Numbered from the stretch's first letter, positions 9,099-19,634 are shown. The stretch: DNA of 64,000 nt from Rhizorhapis suberifaciens (GCF_014200045.1 NZ_JACHOV010000002.1:124001-188000); one strand, 5' to 3'. The notes: a model not told the origin generated them from the sequence alone. Program-made: numbers and translations.

Positions 9099-9904
9099 CT
9101 GGCTTGATGGCGGGTAAGCGCGGTCTGATCATGGGTCTGGCCAATGACAAATCGCTTGCCTGGGGCATTTCGCGGCAATTGGCCGCCCAGGGCGCGCAGC
9201 TCGCCTTTTCCTATCAGGGGGAAGCACTGGAAAAGCGCGTGCGGCCGCTTGCCGCGGAACTGGGTTCCGACGATTTCCTGGTGGAATGCGACGTATCCGA
9301 CATGGCGCAGCTCGACCGTACTTTCGATACCATTGCCGAACGTTGGCCGACCATCGATTTTGTCGTGCACGCCATCGGCTTTTCCGACAAGAATGAGCTG
9401 CGCGGCAAATATGTCGATACCAGCTTGGAAAATTTCCTGCTGACGATGAACATATCCGCATACAGCTTTGTGGCGGTAGCCAAGCGTGCGCGGGCAATGA
9501 TGCCAGACGGCGGCAGCCTGCTGACGCTGAGCTATTATGGCGCGGAAAAGGTCATACCGCATTACAACGTCATGGGCGTGGCGAAGGCGGCGCTGGAAAC
9601 CTCGGTCAAATATCTCGCGATGGACCTGGGGCCGGAGAATATTCGCGTGAATGCCATTTCGGCTGGTCCAATCAAGACGCTGGCGGCTTCCGGCATCGGC
9701 GATTTTCGCTATATTCTAAAATGGAATGAGCTGAATTCGCCACTGCGCCGCAATGTAACTATTGAGGATGTGGGCGGCGCGGGCCTCTATTTACTGAGCG
9801 ATCTGGCGAGCGGCGTTACCGGCGAAGTTCATCACGTCGATGCCGGGTATAATGTCATCGGTATGAAGGCGGAGGACGCGCCGGACATCGCGCTTGATAG
9901 ATAA
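9095..9904 (+). CDS. fabI: Enoyl-[acyl-carrier-protein] reductase (NADH), FabI type
   Basis: 269-aa SDR-fold enzyme that reduces enoyl-ACP in each round of type II fatty-acid synthesis. The nucleotide-binding start KRGLIMGLANDKSLAWGI is typical of FabI, and the catalytic Tyr-x6-Lys is at Y157/K164, preceded by the FabI-specific LSYYGAEK. Its ATG overlaps the yihY stop codon. It is probably the only enoyl-ACP reductase in this window and the target class of triclosan. Confidence 0.96.
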   Translation: MTGLMAGKRGLIMGLANDKSLAWGISRQLAAQGAQLAFSYQGEALEKRVRPLAAELGSDDFLVECDVSDMAQLDRTFDTIAERWPTIDFVVHAIGFSDKNELRGKYVDTSLENFLLTMNISAYSFVAVAKRARAMMPDGGSLLTLSYYGAEKVIPHYNVMGVAKAALETSVKYLAMDLGPENIRVNAISAGPIKTLAASGIGDFRYILKWNELNSPLRRNVTIEDVGGAGLYLLSDLASGVTGEVHHVDAGYNVIGMKAEDAPDIALDR

Positions 9905-9916
9905 TTTTCGAGGTCC

Positions 9917-9970
9917 ATTCGTCCCGAGCATAGTCGAGGGACGTATCTAGACTTCGCTCTACACGACGGG
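9917..9970. repeat. Intergenic palindromic repeat, family B
   Basis: Between fabI and aroC. CGTCCC and GGGACG flank a 12-base loop at 9920-9943, followed by a degenerate copy of the GTCGAG-type unit (TAGACTTCGCTCTACACGACGGG). Related sequence occurs at 29811, 45591 and 48299. There is no T-tract, so it is not a standard terminator. Confidence 0.6.
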
Positions 9971-9977
9971 ATAATGA

Positions 9978-11045
9978 ATGTCCTTTAATAGTTTCGGCCG
10001 CGTTTTTCGCTTCTCCACCTGGGGAGAGAGTCATGGCCCTGCCATCGGCGCGGTTGTCGACGGCTGCCCTCCGGGTCTTGCGCTGAGCGAGGCCGACATC
10101 CAACCCTGGCTCGATCAGCGGCGACCGGGCACATCACGCTTCACCACGCAGCGGCAGGAACCCGATGAGGTGCGTATCCTGTCGGGCGTGTTCGAAGGGA
10201 AAACCACAGGCACCCCGATCAGCCTGATGATCGAAAATGTGGACCAGCGTTCGAAGGATTATTCTGAGGTCGCGAAGGCCTATCGCCCCGGCCATGCCGA
10301 CTACGCCTACGACGCCAAATATGGCTTTCGCGATTATCGCGGCGGCGGGCGGTCGAGCGCGCGCGAGACGGCAAGCCGGGTGGCTGCTGGCGCGGTGGCG
10401 CGGCTTATAATCCCGGAAGTCGACATCTTCGCCTATGTGACGGAGGTCGGTGGGGACGGTGTGAACTTCGCGAATTTCGATGCTGAAGAAATCGGCCGCA
10501 ATCCCTTTTTCTGCCCCGATCCGGAGGCGGTCGGGCGTTGGGAAAAGCTGGTGGACGGTGCCCGAAAGGACGGATCATCGCTTGGCGCGGTGGTCGAATG
10601 CGTAGCGACGGGCGTGCCCGCCGGATGGGGCGCACCGCTTTATGCAAAGCTGGACAGCGAATTGGCCGCGGCATGCATGAGCATCAATGCGGTTAAGGGT
10701 ATTGAAATCGGCGATGGCTTTGCCGCTGCGCGTCTGCGCGGAGAGGAGAATGCCGATCCCATGCAACCGGGCGAAGACGGCCCTGTCTTTGCGGCCAATC
10801 ATGCGGGAGGCATTGCAGGCGGCATTTCGACGGGGCAACCCATCAAGCTGCGCGTGGCCTTCAAGCCTACCAGTTCTATTTTGATCCCTGTCGAGACGAT
10901 CGACCGGGGCGGATCTGCCAGCGAAATCCAGACGAAGGGGCGGCACGACCCCTGTGTCGGCATACGCGGCGTTCCAGTGGTGGAGGCTATGGTGGCGCTG
11001 GTGCTGGCCGACCAGAAGCTGTTGCATCGCGCGCAGTGCGGGTGA
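9978..11045 (+). CDS. aroC: Chorismate synthase
   Basis: 355 aa; last step of the shikimate pathway (EPSP to chorismate, needing reduced FMN). The N-terminus carries the conserved [14 protein letters not shown], followed by QRRPGTSR, with [18 protein letters not shown] near residue 120 and the C-terminal RHDPCVGIR. Length and order of conserved blocks are normal. It reads as its own gene, 73 bp after fabI, across a palindromic repeat. Confidence 0.97.
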   Translation: MSFNSFGRVFRFSTWGESHGPAIGAVVDGCPPGLALSEADIQPWLDQRRPGTSRFTTQRQEPDEVRILSGVFEGKTTGTPISLMIENVDQRSKDYSEVAKAYRPGHADYAYDAKYGFRDYRGGGRSSARETASRVAAGAVARLIIPEVDIFAYVTEVGGDGVNFANFDAEEIGRNPFFCPDPEAVGRWEKLVDGARKDGSSLGAVVECVATGVPAGWGAPLYAKLDSELAAACMSINAVKGIEIGDGFAAARLRGEENADPMQPGEDGPVFAANHAGGIAGGISTGQPIKLRVAFKPTSSILIPVETIDRGGSASEIQTKGRHDPCVGIRGVPVVEAMVALVLADQKLLHRAQCG

Positions 11046-11134
11046 CGCCAACGCTCTTGGCAGTTGAGCAATATCAGCGTTAGTTGGAGCCTAGATACAA
11101 GCACTGCAAGAGAGCGGGCGAGGGAATGACTTCT

Positions 11135-12472
11135 ATGACCGGCAGCGGCAAAAAAAGTATTTCCCTGCAATGGCAGATGCTGATCGGCTTTCTTGTTGGC
11201 CTGGTCCTGGGTCTCCTCGTTCATGTCAGCGCCAAAGACGCGGAATGGGTGGAGACGGTCACGACTTATGTGACGGAGCCCATCGGGCAGATTTTCCTGC
11301 GATTGTTGTTCATGCTGGTCATTCCACTGCTGTTTTCCGCCTTGGTGATTGGTATCGCCGAAATGGGAGAAATCAGGTCGTTGCGGCGTGTGGGCGTGCG
11401 CACGCTGATCTACACCCTTGTGGTCTCCAGTATCGCCGTGGCGGTAAGCCTGCTGGTCGTGAACCTGTTGCAGCCGGGGCAGGGCGTTGATCCGGGTGTG
11501 GCGCGGCAATTACTTGCCAATGCAGGCGATGGGGCAAAGGCGATCCTGGAGCGGTCGGGAGAAAGCCCGACGGGTATCGAGGCTCTAGTCAACATCGTGC
11601 CATCCAATATCGTCTCGGCGATGAGCACGAACGACATATTGGCGGTGATGTTCTTTGCCTTGTTTTTCGGCATTGGGCTGGTGCTGGTGCAAACGCCTAA
11701 CAGCCAGTCGCTGAAGAACGTGATGGAGGGCATTTTCGAAATTGCCATGCGGCTGATCGGAATTGTCATTCGCATCGCGCCGCTTGCCATTGCCTGCTTC
11801 ATGTTCAATCTGGCCGCCCTGTTCGGATGGGATTTGCTGGTGCGGCTGTCCGCTTATGTGGGCGTGGTTCTGCTGGCGCTGGGCATCCAGATGTTCATTG
11901 TCTTTTCAGTGCTGCTGGCGGTGCTGGCGAAAAAGTCGCCGCTCGCCTTTTTCCGGCAGGTGCAGGAGGCCATTGTCATGGCTTTTGCAACGGCATCGTC
12001 AAACGCCACCCTGCCCACGGCCTTGCGCGTGGCGGACCAGCAATTGAAACTGCCGCCGAAGGTCGCGCGCTTTGTCCTCACTATTGGCGCCACCGCCAAT
12101 CAGAATGGCACTGCGATGTTCGAGGGGGTGACGGTTATCTTCCTGGCACAGTTCTTCGGCGTCGACCTGACCTTGGGACAACAGTTAATGGTGATGCTGG
12201 TTTGCATTCTTGGCGGGATAGGGACTGCCGGCGTGCCTGCGGGATCATTGCCCGTGGTGGCGCTGATCCTTGGCATGGTCGGCGTGCCGCCGGAGGGGAT
12301 CGGCCTCGTGCTGGGTGTGGACCGCTTCCTGGATATGTGCCGAACGACCCTGAACGTGACAGGCGATTTGGTCGCCGCGACGGTGATTTCGGCGGGTGAA
12401 AAGGACGAGAGGCCGGTACCCCCCATTTCCGAAGAAGAGAGGCTCGCGCGGCTTCCGGAGGTTGGGAGCTAA
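11135..12472 (+). CDS. Dicarboxylate/amino acid:cation symporter (DAACS)
   Basis: About 445 aa, GltP/DctA family secondary transporter, with eight or more membrane segments and the re-entrant-loop signatures ATASSNATLPTAL and ATANQNGTAMFEG. It should import C4-dicarboxylates or Glu/Asp with Na+ or H+. Start: GAGGGA at 11120-11125 sits nine bases before ATG 11135 but directly against ATG 11126, so 11135 is better supported; a TTG-initiated longer form is unlikely. Confidence 0.9.
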   Translation: MTGSGKKSISLQWQMLIGFLVGLVLGLLVHVSAKDAEWVETVTTYVTEPIGQIFLRLLFMLVIPLLFSALVIGIAEMGEIRSLRRVGVRTLIYTLVVSSIAVAVSLLVVNLLQPGQGVDPGVARQLLANAGDGAKAILERSGESPTGIEALVNIVPSNIVSAMSTNDILAVMFFALFFGIGLVLVQTPNSQSLKNVMEGIFEIAMRLIGIVIRIAPLAIACFMFNLAALFGWDLLVRLSAYVGVVLLALGIQMFIVFSVLLAVLAKKSPLAFFRQVQEAIVMAFATASSNATLPTALRVADQQLKLPPKVARFVLTIGATANQNGTAMFEGVTVIFLAQFFGVDLTLGQQLMVMLVCILGGIGTAGVPAGSLPVVALILGMVGVPPEGIGLVLGVDRFLDMCRTTLNVTGDLVAATVISAGEKDERPVPPISEEERLARLPEVGS

Positions 12473-12511
12473 GCCTCAATGCTTCATGCGAATGACGGGC
12501 CGGCAAATTCC

Positions 12512-13258
12512 TCAATATAAGCGGCGACCGACCAACGTGCCCTTGGTGCCATCCCGCACCAGTTCAAATTCGAAATCAGGCCAGTTGCGCCGCCAGCGTC
12601 GGGCCACTATCCGTTCGCCGGGTCGTGCAGCATCGTCCAGCACTATGACGCCTCCAGGAGGAATGCGGGGGAACAGGACTTCTGCCGCTCCGCGGACATA
12701 TGGATGTACGGACCACGGCGGTCCGTCGATAATCAGCATATCAATAACGTCCGGTAGTCGGGACAGCTTGTACCAATAGCCAGGCCAATCCCCTGGAGCC
12801 GGAACCAAGGGCGCATGGTGCATGTTCGCGCCAAGGCCGTGCTCGGCCAACCATTCGCCAGTTGCTCCGACGAAATCGGCATGCTGGTCATAGCTGTGAA
12901 GTGAGCCGCCCTGGAAAAGCTGTAGCGCACGCGCCGTAACCAGGGTCGAGGCGCCGGATCCAAGCTCGACTACATTGGCGGGCCGATTGGCTTCCACCAG
13001 ATTCACTATTCGCTGGAGAAGAGCGGTGTCGGCCTTCCAACTGCCAAGATTGGGGAGCGCGTCGTGAGAAAGTTCAAGGCGCTTTAGCAGCGTAAGCTTG
13101 TCCTTTTTCCGCCCGCCCGAAAGGCTGCGCACCAGCCAGGGCCAGCCGATGGCCCCGAATGCCAGGACATGAAGCCAGTCGGAAACCGCCCGCGGAATAG
13201 GGTTGGCTTCCTCCACCATGTTGCGCGGCAACAAGCCCGTGGCTTCACGTGATGTCAT
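12512..13258 (-). CDS. Class I SAM-dependent methyltransferase, substrate unknown
   Basis: 248 aa. The Rossmann methyltransferase core starts near residue 90 with the SAM-binding VVELGSGASTL; HSYDQHADFV and MLIIDGPPW are the following strand motifs, as in Methyltransf_24 proteins. The N-terminal 40 residues contain a hydrophobic stretch (WLHVLAFGAIGWPWLV) that may bind the membrane. It stands between two genes on the other strand or far apart, so context gives no substrate. Confidence 0.8.
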   Translation of the reverse strand: MTSREATGLLPRNMVEEANPIPRAVSDWLHVLAFGAIGWPWLVRSLSGGRKKDKLTLLKRLELSHDALPNLGSWKADTALLQRIVNLVEANRPANVVELGSGASTLVTARALQLFQGGSLHSYDQHADFVGATGEWLAEHGLGANMHHAPLVPAPGDWPGYWYKLSRLPDVIDMLIIDGPPWSVHPYVRGAAEVLFPRIPPGGVIVLDDAARPGERIVARRWRRNWPDFEFELVRDGTKGTLVGRRLY

Positions 13259-13314
13259 GACTTTGAGATGGGATGATTTCCCATCAAGGGCAACAACAAA
13301 GAAGGCAACTTATC

Positions 13315-14604
13315 TTAATCGGCGAACGGATCGTGCACTAAGATGGTATCATCCCGCTGTGGTGAGGTAGAAACCAAAGTCACCGGACATTGGATCAATT
13401 CCTCAATACGGCGAATATATTTGATCGCCTGCGCGGGTAGTTCCGCCCAACTGCGCGCGCCCGCCGTGGTTTCGTCCCACCCTTCGATGGTTTCGTAAAC
13501 GGGCTCAACGCGAGCTTGGTCGGCAGGGTGCGGCGGAAGATAATCATAATCCTTGCCGTCCAGCCTATAGCCTGTGCAGATCTTGATCTCTTTCATGCCG
13601 TCCAGGATGTCCAGCTTGGTGAGCGCCACGCCGGTGATGCCGCTGACCGCCGCCGACTGTCGTACCAGCACCGCGTCGAACCAGCCGCAGCGACGCTTGC
13701 GCCCCGTGTTGACACCGAATTCATGACCACGGGTGCCAAGTAATTCGCCAATGTCATTGTCTTGCTCAGTCGGGAAGGGGCCAGAGCCGACACGTGTCGT
13801 ATAGGCCTTCACAATACCAAGCACGAAGCCAACGCCGCGCGGTCCAAGGCCGGAGCCGGACGAAGCCGTCCCCGCTACCGTGTTCGACGATGTGACAAAG
13901 GGATAGGTGCCATGGTCGACGTCCAGCAGAACGCCCTGCGCGCCTTCGAAAAGGATGCGATCACCCCGCTTGCGAGCCTCGTTCAGGGTGACCCAGACCG
14001 GCTTTGCATAGGGTAGAACGAATTCCGCAATGTCGCGAAGCTCCGTCATCAACGCTTCGCGGTCCACAGGCGGTTGGCCAAAACCGGCCCGGAGCGCATC
14101 ATGATGTGCGCACAGACGGTCCAACTGCGGCCCGAGGTCGTCGAGATGCGCCAGATCGCAGATACGGATGGCCCGGCGGCCGACCTTGTCTTCATAGGCC
14201 GGACCGATGCCGCGACGCGTAGTGCCGATCTTGCCCGCGCCGCTTGCATCCTCCCGCAAGGCATCCAGGTCGCGGTGAATGGGCAGGATCAGCGGAGCAG
14301 TTTCCGCGACATGAAGAACGTCGGGCGTAACGGCAATGCCTTGACCGGCGATCTTCTGCACCTCGTCACGGAAATGCCAAGGATCGAACACCACGCCATT
14401 GCCGATGACGGACAGCGTGCCGCGCACGACGCCGGATGGGAGCAGGGCCAGCTTGTAGGTATTGTTGCCGACGACCAAAGTATGGCCGGCATTGTGCCCG
14501 CCCTGGAAGCGGACAACGCAATCTGCGCGCTCTGCAAGCCAGTCGACAATCTTGCCCTTGCCTTCATCGCCCCACTGGGCGCCGATAACCGTTACATTGG
14601 CCAA
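13315..14604 (-). CDS. purA: Adenylosuccinate synthetase (TTG start)
   Basis: 429 aa, the family's usual length; GTP-dependent first step from IMP to AMP. The N-terminal [15 protein letters not shown]-loop and the [23 protein letters not shown] and [11 protein letters not shown] blocks are intact. No ATG or GTG lies at the right place. A TTG at 14604 (Leu-Ala-Asn-Val-Thr) is seven bases after AAAGGA and gives exactly the family N-terminus. The much longer open frame upstream (to 14946) has no family similarity. Confidence 0.95.
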   Translation of the reverse strand: MANVTVIGAQWGDEGKGKIVDWLAERADCVVRFQGGHNAGHTLVVGNNTYKLALLPSGVVRGTLSVIGNGVVFDPWHFRDEVQKIAGQGIAVTPDVLHVAETAPLILPIHRDLDALREDASGAGKIGTTRRGIGPAYEDKVGRRAIRICDLAHLDDLGPQLDRLCAHHDALRAGFGQPPVDREALMTELRDIAEFVLPYAKPVWVTLNEARKRGDRILFEGAQGVLLDVDHGTYPFVTSSNTVAGTASSGSGLGPRGVGFVLGIVKAYTTRVGSGPFPTEQDNDIGELLGTRGHEFGVNTGRKRRCGWFDAVLVRQSAAVSGITGVALTKLDILDGMKEIKICTGYRLDGKDYDYLPPHPADQARVEPVYETIEGWDETTAGARSWAELPAQAIKYIRRIEELIQCPVTLVSTSPQRDDTILVHDPFAD

Positions 14605-14715
14605 TTCAGAATCCTTTGCGGCAAACAGGGCCGTCTTTAGCGTCTTCGGGCGGTGAGGCAAGCCAAGGTTCAGTTTGCCTTTGCTAAAGAGAACTCTCGA
14701 CCTCACAATTGAGCC

Positions 14716-15555
14716 ATGCCGATGCGACTCCTGGCCCCAATCATCCTTTCGCTGGCAGCGGCCGTGCCAGCGGCCAGGGATGCCGAAGGCCCACCGGCAA
14801 AGGAATATGCCTATGGCGAAAATGCCAGCCAACGGCTCGATTTCTGGCCGGGACGAGGAAAGAAAGCGCCCGTTATCCTTTATGTTCACGGGGGCGGCTG
14901 GTCGCAGGGTGACAAGGCGCACGACATCAGTGACAAGGCGGAGCATTTTGTTGGGCAGGGCTATGCCTTTGCCTCAATGAATTACCGGCTGGTCCCGCAG
15001 GCGACCGTGGAACAACAGGCGGCCGATGTCGCGAACGCCGTTGCCTGGCTACGCAACCGGACGAACGAACTGGGCATCCATAGGCGTAGGATGGTGTTGA
15101 TGGGCCATAGCGCCGGTGCACATCTGGTGGCGCTGATCGCGACCGATCCGGCTTATCTGAAAGCGGCTGGAGTGCCTTTGGATGCAATCGCCGGAGTCGT
15201 TTTGCTTGATGGTGCTGCCTATCACGTACCGACGCAGCTCCACGTCGGGGGCGAGGACTTGCAGCGGATGCGGCGTAATGCCTTTGGCGACAATATCGCG
15301 CGTCATATGCGCCTGTCTCCTGACAGTCACACTGCCAAACCCAATGTACGGCGTTTCCTTATTCTGCATGTCAACAATCCAAGCACCATCGCGCAATCGA
15401 GGGGGCTGGCGGTCTTGCTGAAGAAGGCAGGGACGCAGGTGACCGTTCGGATGATCCGCAACAGTGACCATATGCGTCTCAATCGTCACATTGGTGACGA
15501 GGGGGATGAGGCGACCAAACTGACGGACGCATTTCTGGTGCAAGCCGTGCGATAA
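14716..15555 (+). CDS. Alpha/beta hydrolase, esterase/lipase-like, exported
   Basis: 279 aa with an N-terminal signal-peptide-like segment (about residues 1-22). The oxyanion-hole motif HGGGW (about 56) and nucleophile motif GHSAGAH (about 131) place it in the hormone-sensitive-lipase/BD-FAE type carboxylesterases. A late histidine in SDHMRL would complete the triad. Substrate is unknown. It is inserted between hisZ and purA on the opposite strand; the start could also be ATG 14722. Confidence 0.83.
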   Translation: MPMRLLAPIILSLAAAVPAARDAEGPPAKEYAYGENASQRLDFWPGRGKKAPVILYVHGGGWSQGDKAHDISDKAEHFVGQGYAFASMNYRLVPQATVEQQAADVANAVAWLRNRTNELGIHRRRMVLMGHSAGAHLVALIATDPAYLKAAGVPLDAIAGVVLLDGAAYHVPTQLHVGGEDLQRMRRNAFGDNIARHMRLSPDSHTAKPNVRRFLILHVNNPSTIAQSRGLAVLLKKAGTQVTVRMIRNSDHMRLNRHIGDEGDEATKLTDAFLVQAVR

Positions 15556-15578
15556 ACTACCGCCCATGCCCGCGAGAT

Positions 15579-16703
15579 TTAAAGCGCCCTGGGTTCCTTG
15601 CCTTCGAGTATATGGGAGCAACCCAACGCGGCGGCATCGTCGCTGCCTGAGAGCGCGGCCACAGTCCGCCACCCTTCCTTGCGAAGATCCGCGGCGCGCT
15701 TAGGATCGTGACCGAGGGGAAGGAACAGGCGCTTGGCGACCTTGCCACCTAGTCCGGCATCGATCAACGGATCCGGGTAGAGCGAGAACCCAATGGCGGA
15801 CTCCTGCTGCCCGTCCGGATGGGCGATCATATATGTGCCGCCTCGGCCAACCTCCCCGACGAAACCTTCGGCAAAAAGCGAGAAGCCAAACCAGGTCTGA
15901 TATTCAAAGCCGTGGCGCTCGGTCGGGTCCAGCGTAAGCGTCACGTCCCAGCCAATCGGTTTGGCAATCTCGCGGAGGGCCTTGGTGCGGCTCTTCAGCA
16001 CACCGCCGGCGTCAAGTGCATCCAGCTTGTCCATGGCGGCGTGAAAGGGACCTGTTGCTTCTATCAGGGGAAGATAGGCGGCAGGTCCGGTGCCCAGCGC
16101 CGCCAGCGCGCCTGCGTCCTTGGCGTCGAGCGCGGACCGCACGGCCGTGATTTCGTCAGAGCCAAGGGGAAATTCTTCGGCAGCCAGCGTGTCGATAAGA
16201 TCAGGCAGCGTAAAGTCCACCGTGATCCCGGAGAGGCCGGCGACGGTCAGCGCCTCTATGGCGACAGTAACGATCTCGACCGCTGCTGCGACGCTGTCGG
16301 TGCCGATAAGTTCAGCGCCGACCTGCATCATTTCACGTTCCGGGCGGAGCTGATTGGCACGCAGCTTGATAACCGGGCCGCCATAGCAGAGACGCAATGG
16401 CCGCGCCGCGCTCGCCAGGCGGGTGGCTGCAATGCGGCCGATCTGGGCCGTCATGTCCGGACGGAGCGCCATCGTCCTTTGAGACAGGGGATCGACAACG
16501 CGGAGCAGGTCCTGCGCTCGCGCCGATTGCAGGCGAGCGACCAGATTCTGCTCGAACTCGGCAAGCGGCGGCATTACTCGCTGATAGCCATGACTCGATA
16601 CCGTATCGATGACATGACGAACGAGCCGCGCCGACGCTTCGGCTTGTGGCGGAAGCCGGTCGCTGAGACCCTCGGGGAGCAAACCTGGCGGAATCTTGGT
16701 CAT
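15579..16703 (-). CDS. hisZ: ATP phosphoribosyltransferase regulatory subunit
   Basis: 374 aa, class II aminoacyl-tRNA-synthetase-like protein without aminoacylation function; it works with the short form of HisG in the first step of histidine synthesis. Visible blocks: LLPEGLSDRLPP near the start, LRPDMTAQIGRIAATRL (motif-2-like) and REMMQVGAELIG. ATG 16703 follows AAGGGG by six bases and is preferred to the TTG at 16709. No short HisG is in the window, so it must be encoded elsewhere. Confidence 0.93.
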   Translation of the reverse strand: MTKIPPGLLPEGLSDRLPPQAEASARLVRHVIDTVSSHGYQRVMPPLAEFEQNLVARLQSARAQDLLRVVDPLSQRTMALRPDMTAQIGRIAATRLASAARPLRLCYGGPVIKLRANQLRPEREMMQVGAELIGTDSVAAAVEIVTVAIEALTVAGLSGITVDFTLPDLIDTLAAEEFPLGSDEITAVRSALDAKDAGALAALGTGPAAYLPLIEATGPFHAAMDKLDALDAGGVLKSRTKALREIAKPIGWDVTLTLDPTERHGFEYQTWFGFSLFAEGFVGEVGRGGTYMIAHPDGQQESAIGFSLYPDPLIDAGLGGKVAKRLFLPLGHDPKRAADLRKEGWRTVAALSGSDDAAALGCSHILEGKEPRAL

Positions 16704-16720
16704 TGGCAACCCCTTTAACG

Positions 16721-16755
16721 AAAAAAGGCTGCCAATCCAGTGTGGATTGGCAGCC
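16721..16755 (-). terminator. Rho-independent terminator of serA
   Basis: A perfect 12-bp stem (16727-16738 with 16744-16755), five-base loop and, read on the minus strand, a run of six T follow the serA stop codon at 16766 directly. Confidence 0.92.
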
Positions 16756-16765
16756 CTTTCCTGAT

Positions 16766-18346
16766 TCAGGAGAAGCGAAGCTGCTTCACCGTCTTCACGC
16801 CTTCAAGGCGGCAGATTTCCCACATTACCGGTTCCGCGACATCCTGGTCGACGGACAGCAGCAAGATCGCCTCGCCGCCCATGGCGCGGCGGCCGAGGTG
16901 GAAGGTGCCGATGTTGACTTGCGCAGCGCCAAGCGTGGTGCCCACCCGTCCGATGAAGCCAGGGACGTCCTCATTGACGATGTAGAGCATCGTGCCCTTG
17001 AGGTCGGCTTCTACCTTGATGCCGAACAGTTCGACCAGGCGGGGGGCTTTGTGGCCGAACAGGGTGCCCGCTACCGAATGCTCACCCTTGGCGGTCGTGA
17101 CGGTGACGCGCAGCAGCGTTTGATAGTCGCCTTCACGATCATGGCGCACCTCGCGGACGTCAAGTCCACGTTCCTTCGCAAGATAGGGCGCGTTCACCAT
17201 GTTAACGGTGTCGGAGTAGACCCGCATGAGCCCGGCGAGCACTGCTGCGACGATTGGCTTTTGGTTGAGTTCGGCAGCATGGCCCTCGGTTTCGATGGAC
17301 AGTCCGCGAATGTCCTCACCCTCCAGCTGACCTACCAGGCCGCCAAGCTTTTCCGCCAGCTCCATATAGGGGCGAAGCTTGGGCGCTTCCTCGGCGGAAA
17401 GGCTGGGCATGTTGAGTGCGTTGGTGACGCCGCCGGAAACCAGATAGTCAGCAAGCTGTTCGGCCACCTGGATCGCCACATTGACCTGTGCGTCGCTGGT
17501 CGACGCGCCAAGGTGGGGCGTTGAGATGAAGTTTGGCGTGCCGAAGAGCGGGCTTTCCTTGGCAGGCTCGCTGACGAACACGTCCAGTGCCGCGCCCGCT
17601 ACATGGCCGCTGTCGAGTCCTTCCTTGAGCGCCGTCTCGTCAACGAGGCCGCCACGCGCGCAGTTGATGATACGCACGCCGGGCTTCGTCTTCGCCAGGT
17701 TTTCGCGGCTCAGAATATTGCGGGTCTGCTCGGTAAGCGGCGTGTGCAGGGTGATGAAGTCGGCGCGGGCGAGCAATTCGTCCAGTGTCACCTTCTCAAC
17801 GCCCATTTCAATCGCACGTTCAGGGGTAAGGAAAGGATCGTATGAGACCACCTTCATCTTCAAGCCGAGCGCGCGGTCGGCAACAATGGAACCGATATTT
17901 CCGGCACCGATGAGGCCCAGCGTCTTGGAGGTAAGTTCCACGCCCATGAAGCGGTTCTTTTCCCACTTGCCCGCCTGGGTGGAGGTATCGGCCTCCGGCA
18001 GCTGGCGAGCGAGGGCGAACATCAGCGCAATGGCGTGCTCGGCTGTCGTGATCGAGTTGCCGAAGGGCGTGTTCATGACCACGATGCCCTTGGACGAGGC
18101 GTAAGGGATGTCGACATTGTCGACTCCGATGCCGGCGCGACCGATAACCTTCAGATTGGTTGCAGCGTCGATCACTTCCTTGGTTACTTTGGTGGCCGAA
18201 CGGATGGCAAGGCCGTCATATTGGCCGATGATCTTGATCAGCTCGTCCTTGGAAAGGCCGGTGATTTCGTCGACTTCGACGCCGCGCGCGCGGAAGATTT
18301 CGGCGGCCTTGGGGTCCATCTGATCGGAAATGAGAACTTTGGGCAT
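16766..18346 (-). CDS. serA: D-3-phosphoglycerate dehydrogenase, long form
   Basis: 526 aa, first enzyme of serine synthesis (3-phosphoglycerate to 3-phosphohydroxypyruvate, NAD+). N-terminal substrate domain, then the nucleotide-binding domain with LGLIGAGNIGSIVADRA (about 145-160) and the catalytic His in HLGAST, an intervening domain and a C-terminal ACT domain (last 75 residues or so), where serine feedback is known to act in related enzymes. The ATG at 18346 gives the family N-terminus MPKVLISDQMD. It is transcribed after serC, with a 130-bp gap filled by a palindromic repeat. Confidence 0.96.
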   Translation of the reverse strand: MPKVLISDQMDPKAAEIFRARGVEVDEITGLSKDELIKIIGQYDGLAIRSATKVTKEVIDAATNLKVIGRAGIGVDNVDIPYASSKGIVVMNTPFGNSITTAEHAIALMFALARQLPEADTSTQAGKWEKNRFMGVELTSKTLGLIGAGNIGSIVADRALGLKMKVVSYDPFLTPERAIEMGVEKVTLDELLARADFITLHTPLTEQTRNILSRENLAKTKPGVRIINCARGGLVDETALKEGLDSGHVAGAALDVFVSEPAKESPLFGTPNFISTPHLGASTSDAQVNVAIQVAEQLADYLVSGGVTNALNMPSLSAEEAPKLRPYMELAEKLGGLVGQLEGEDIRGLSIETEGHAAELNQKPIVAAVLAGLMRVYSDTVNMVNAPYLAKERGLDVREVRHDREGDYQTLLRVTVTTAKGEHSVAGTLFGHKAPRLVELFGIKVEADLKGTMLYIVNEDVPGFIGRVGTTLGAAQVNIGTFHLGRRAMGGEAILLLSVDQDVAEPVMWEICRLEGVKTVKQLRFS

Positions 18347-18363
18347 TTGGGTTTTCCCTTCTG

Positions 18364-18462
18364 TTTCGTCATCCCCTCGAAGGTGGGGATCCATTCCCTG
18401 AGCCATCCCCTGGGTAAAATGACGGGAGATGGATTCCCGCCTGCGCGGGAATGACGATGAAA
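18364..18462. repeat. REP-like palindromic repeat, family A (full copy)
   Basis: 99-bp element between serC and serA: two arms in inverted orientation. The left arm starts TTTCGTCATCCC and the right arm ends GGGAATGACGATGAAA. The same layout with about 75-80% identity in both arms is found inside fdsB (27295-27394), and a shortened copy lies at 25918-25960. Confidence 0.8.
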
Positions 18463-18476
18463 TTTACGAAATGAAC

Positions 18477-19634
18477 TTAAACGCGTGCCGCTGCCCAGGC
18501 CCAGTCGAGCCAGGGACCGAGCGCTTCGATATCGGCGGTGTCCACCGTCGCGCCGCACCAGATGCGAAGGCCAGCGGGGGCATCGCGATAACCGGCGATG
18601 TCGTAGGCTGCGCCTTCCTTTTCGAGCAGGCCGGCAAACGTCTTGATGAAGGCTTCGTCAGCTCCCTCGACGGTCAGACAGATGCTGGTTTTCGATCGGG
18701 TGGCGGGATCGGTGGCGAGATGGTTCAGCCAGTCGCGCTCGGCAACGAGCTTGTCCAAAGCCGCGGCATTGGCGTCGCTACGTGCGATCAGTCCTTGAGC
18801 GCCGCCAATTGCCTTGCCCCATTCAAGGGCAAAGATCGCGTCTTCGACGGCCAGCATCGAGGGGGTGTTGATGGTTTCGCCCTTGAACACGCCTTCAGCG
18901 AGCTTGCCCTTGGAAACCAGGCGGAACACCTTGGGAAGCGGCCATGCGGGAGTGTAGGTTTCGAGCCGTTCCACCGCGCGCGGACCGAGGATCAGTACGC
19001 CGTGCGCGCCCTCGCCGCCCAGCACCTTCTGCCAGGAGAAGGTGGCTACGTCGATCTTGCTCCAGTCAATGTCATAGGCGAATACCGCACTGGTCGCGTC
19101 GGCGAAAGAAAGGCCTTCCCGGTCAGCCGGAATCCAGTCGGCATTGGGCACACGGACGCCCGATGTGGTGCCGTTCCAGGTGAACAGCACGTCGTTCGAC
19201 CAGTCGACCATTTTCAGGTCAGGAAGCTGGCCATAATCGGCGCGAACAATGGTCGGCTCGATCTTGAGCTGCTTGGCAGCGTCCGTCACCCAGCCTTCAC
19301 CGAAGCTTTCCCATGCCAGTGTCGTGACAGGACGCACGCCCAGCATCGTCCACATCGCCATTTCAAAGGCGCCGGTGTCGGAGCCTGGCACGATACCGAT
19401 CCGGTGCGTCTCAGGCAGGCGCAGCAGTTCGCGCATCAGGTCTATGCAATATTGAAGGCGGTTCTTGCCCAGCTTCGAGCGGTGGGAGCGGCCCAGCGAT
19501 TCGACGGCGAGCTTTTCAGCAGACCAGCCCGGAGGCTTGGCGCAGGGACCCGAAGAAAAATAGGGGCGGGCAGGTTTTGTAGCGGGTTTTGCGGGAAGCG
19601 TAGCGGCTTCCGCGGCGCGGACGACGTCATTCAT
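18477..19634 (-). CDS. serC: Phosphoserine aminotransferase
   Basis: 385 aa, PLP enzyme (class V) converting 3-phosphohydroxypyruvate and glutamate to phosphoserine; alphaproteobacterial form with an N-terminal Ala/Pro/Lys-rich extension before [14 protein letters not shown]. The PLP lysine lies in [16 protein letters not shown], and [11 protein letters not shown] is the usual substrate-binding block. ATG 19634 is preceded by GAGGAGAG. It heads the serC-serA operon; the leader can fold over its ribosome binding site (see 19640-19690). Confidence 0.95.
   Translation of the reverse strand: MNDVVRAAEAATLPAKPATKPARPYFSSGPCAKPPGWSAEKLAVESLGRSHRSKLGKNRLQYCIDLMRELLRLPETHRIGIVPGSDTGAFEMAMWTMLGVRPVTTLAWESFGEGWVTDAAKQLKIEPTIVRADYGQLPDLKMVDWSNDVLFTWNGTTSGVRVPNADWIPADREGLSFADATSAVFAYDIDWSKIDVATFSWQKVLGGEGAHGVLILGPRAVERLETYTPAWPLPKVFRLVSKGKLAEGVFKGETINTPSMLAVEDAIFALEWGKAIGGAQGLIARSDANAAALDKLVAERDWLNHLATDPATRSKTSICLTVEGADEAFIKTFAGLLEKEGAAYDIAGYRDAPAGLRIWCGATVDTADIEALGPWLDWAWAAARV

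Noticed and set aside
13315-14946. 543-aa form of PurA
   Set aside because: The N-terminal 114 residues are translated spacer; family similarity starts exactly at the TTG at 14604.
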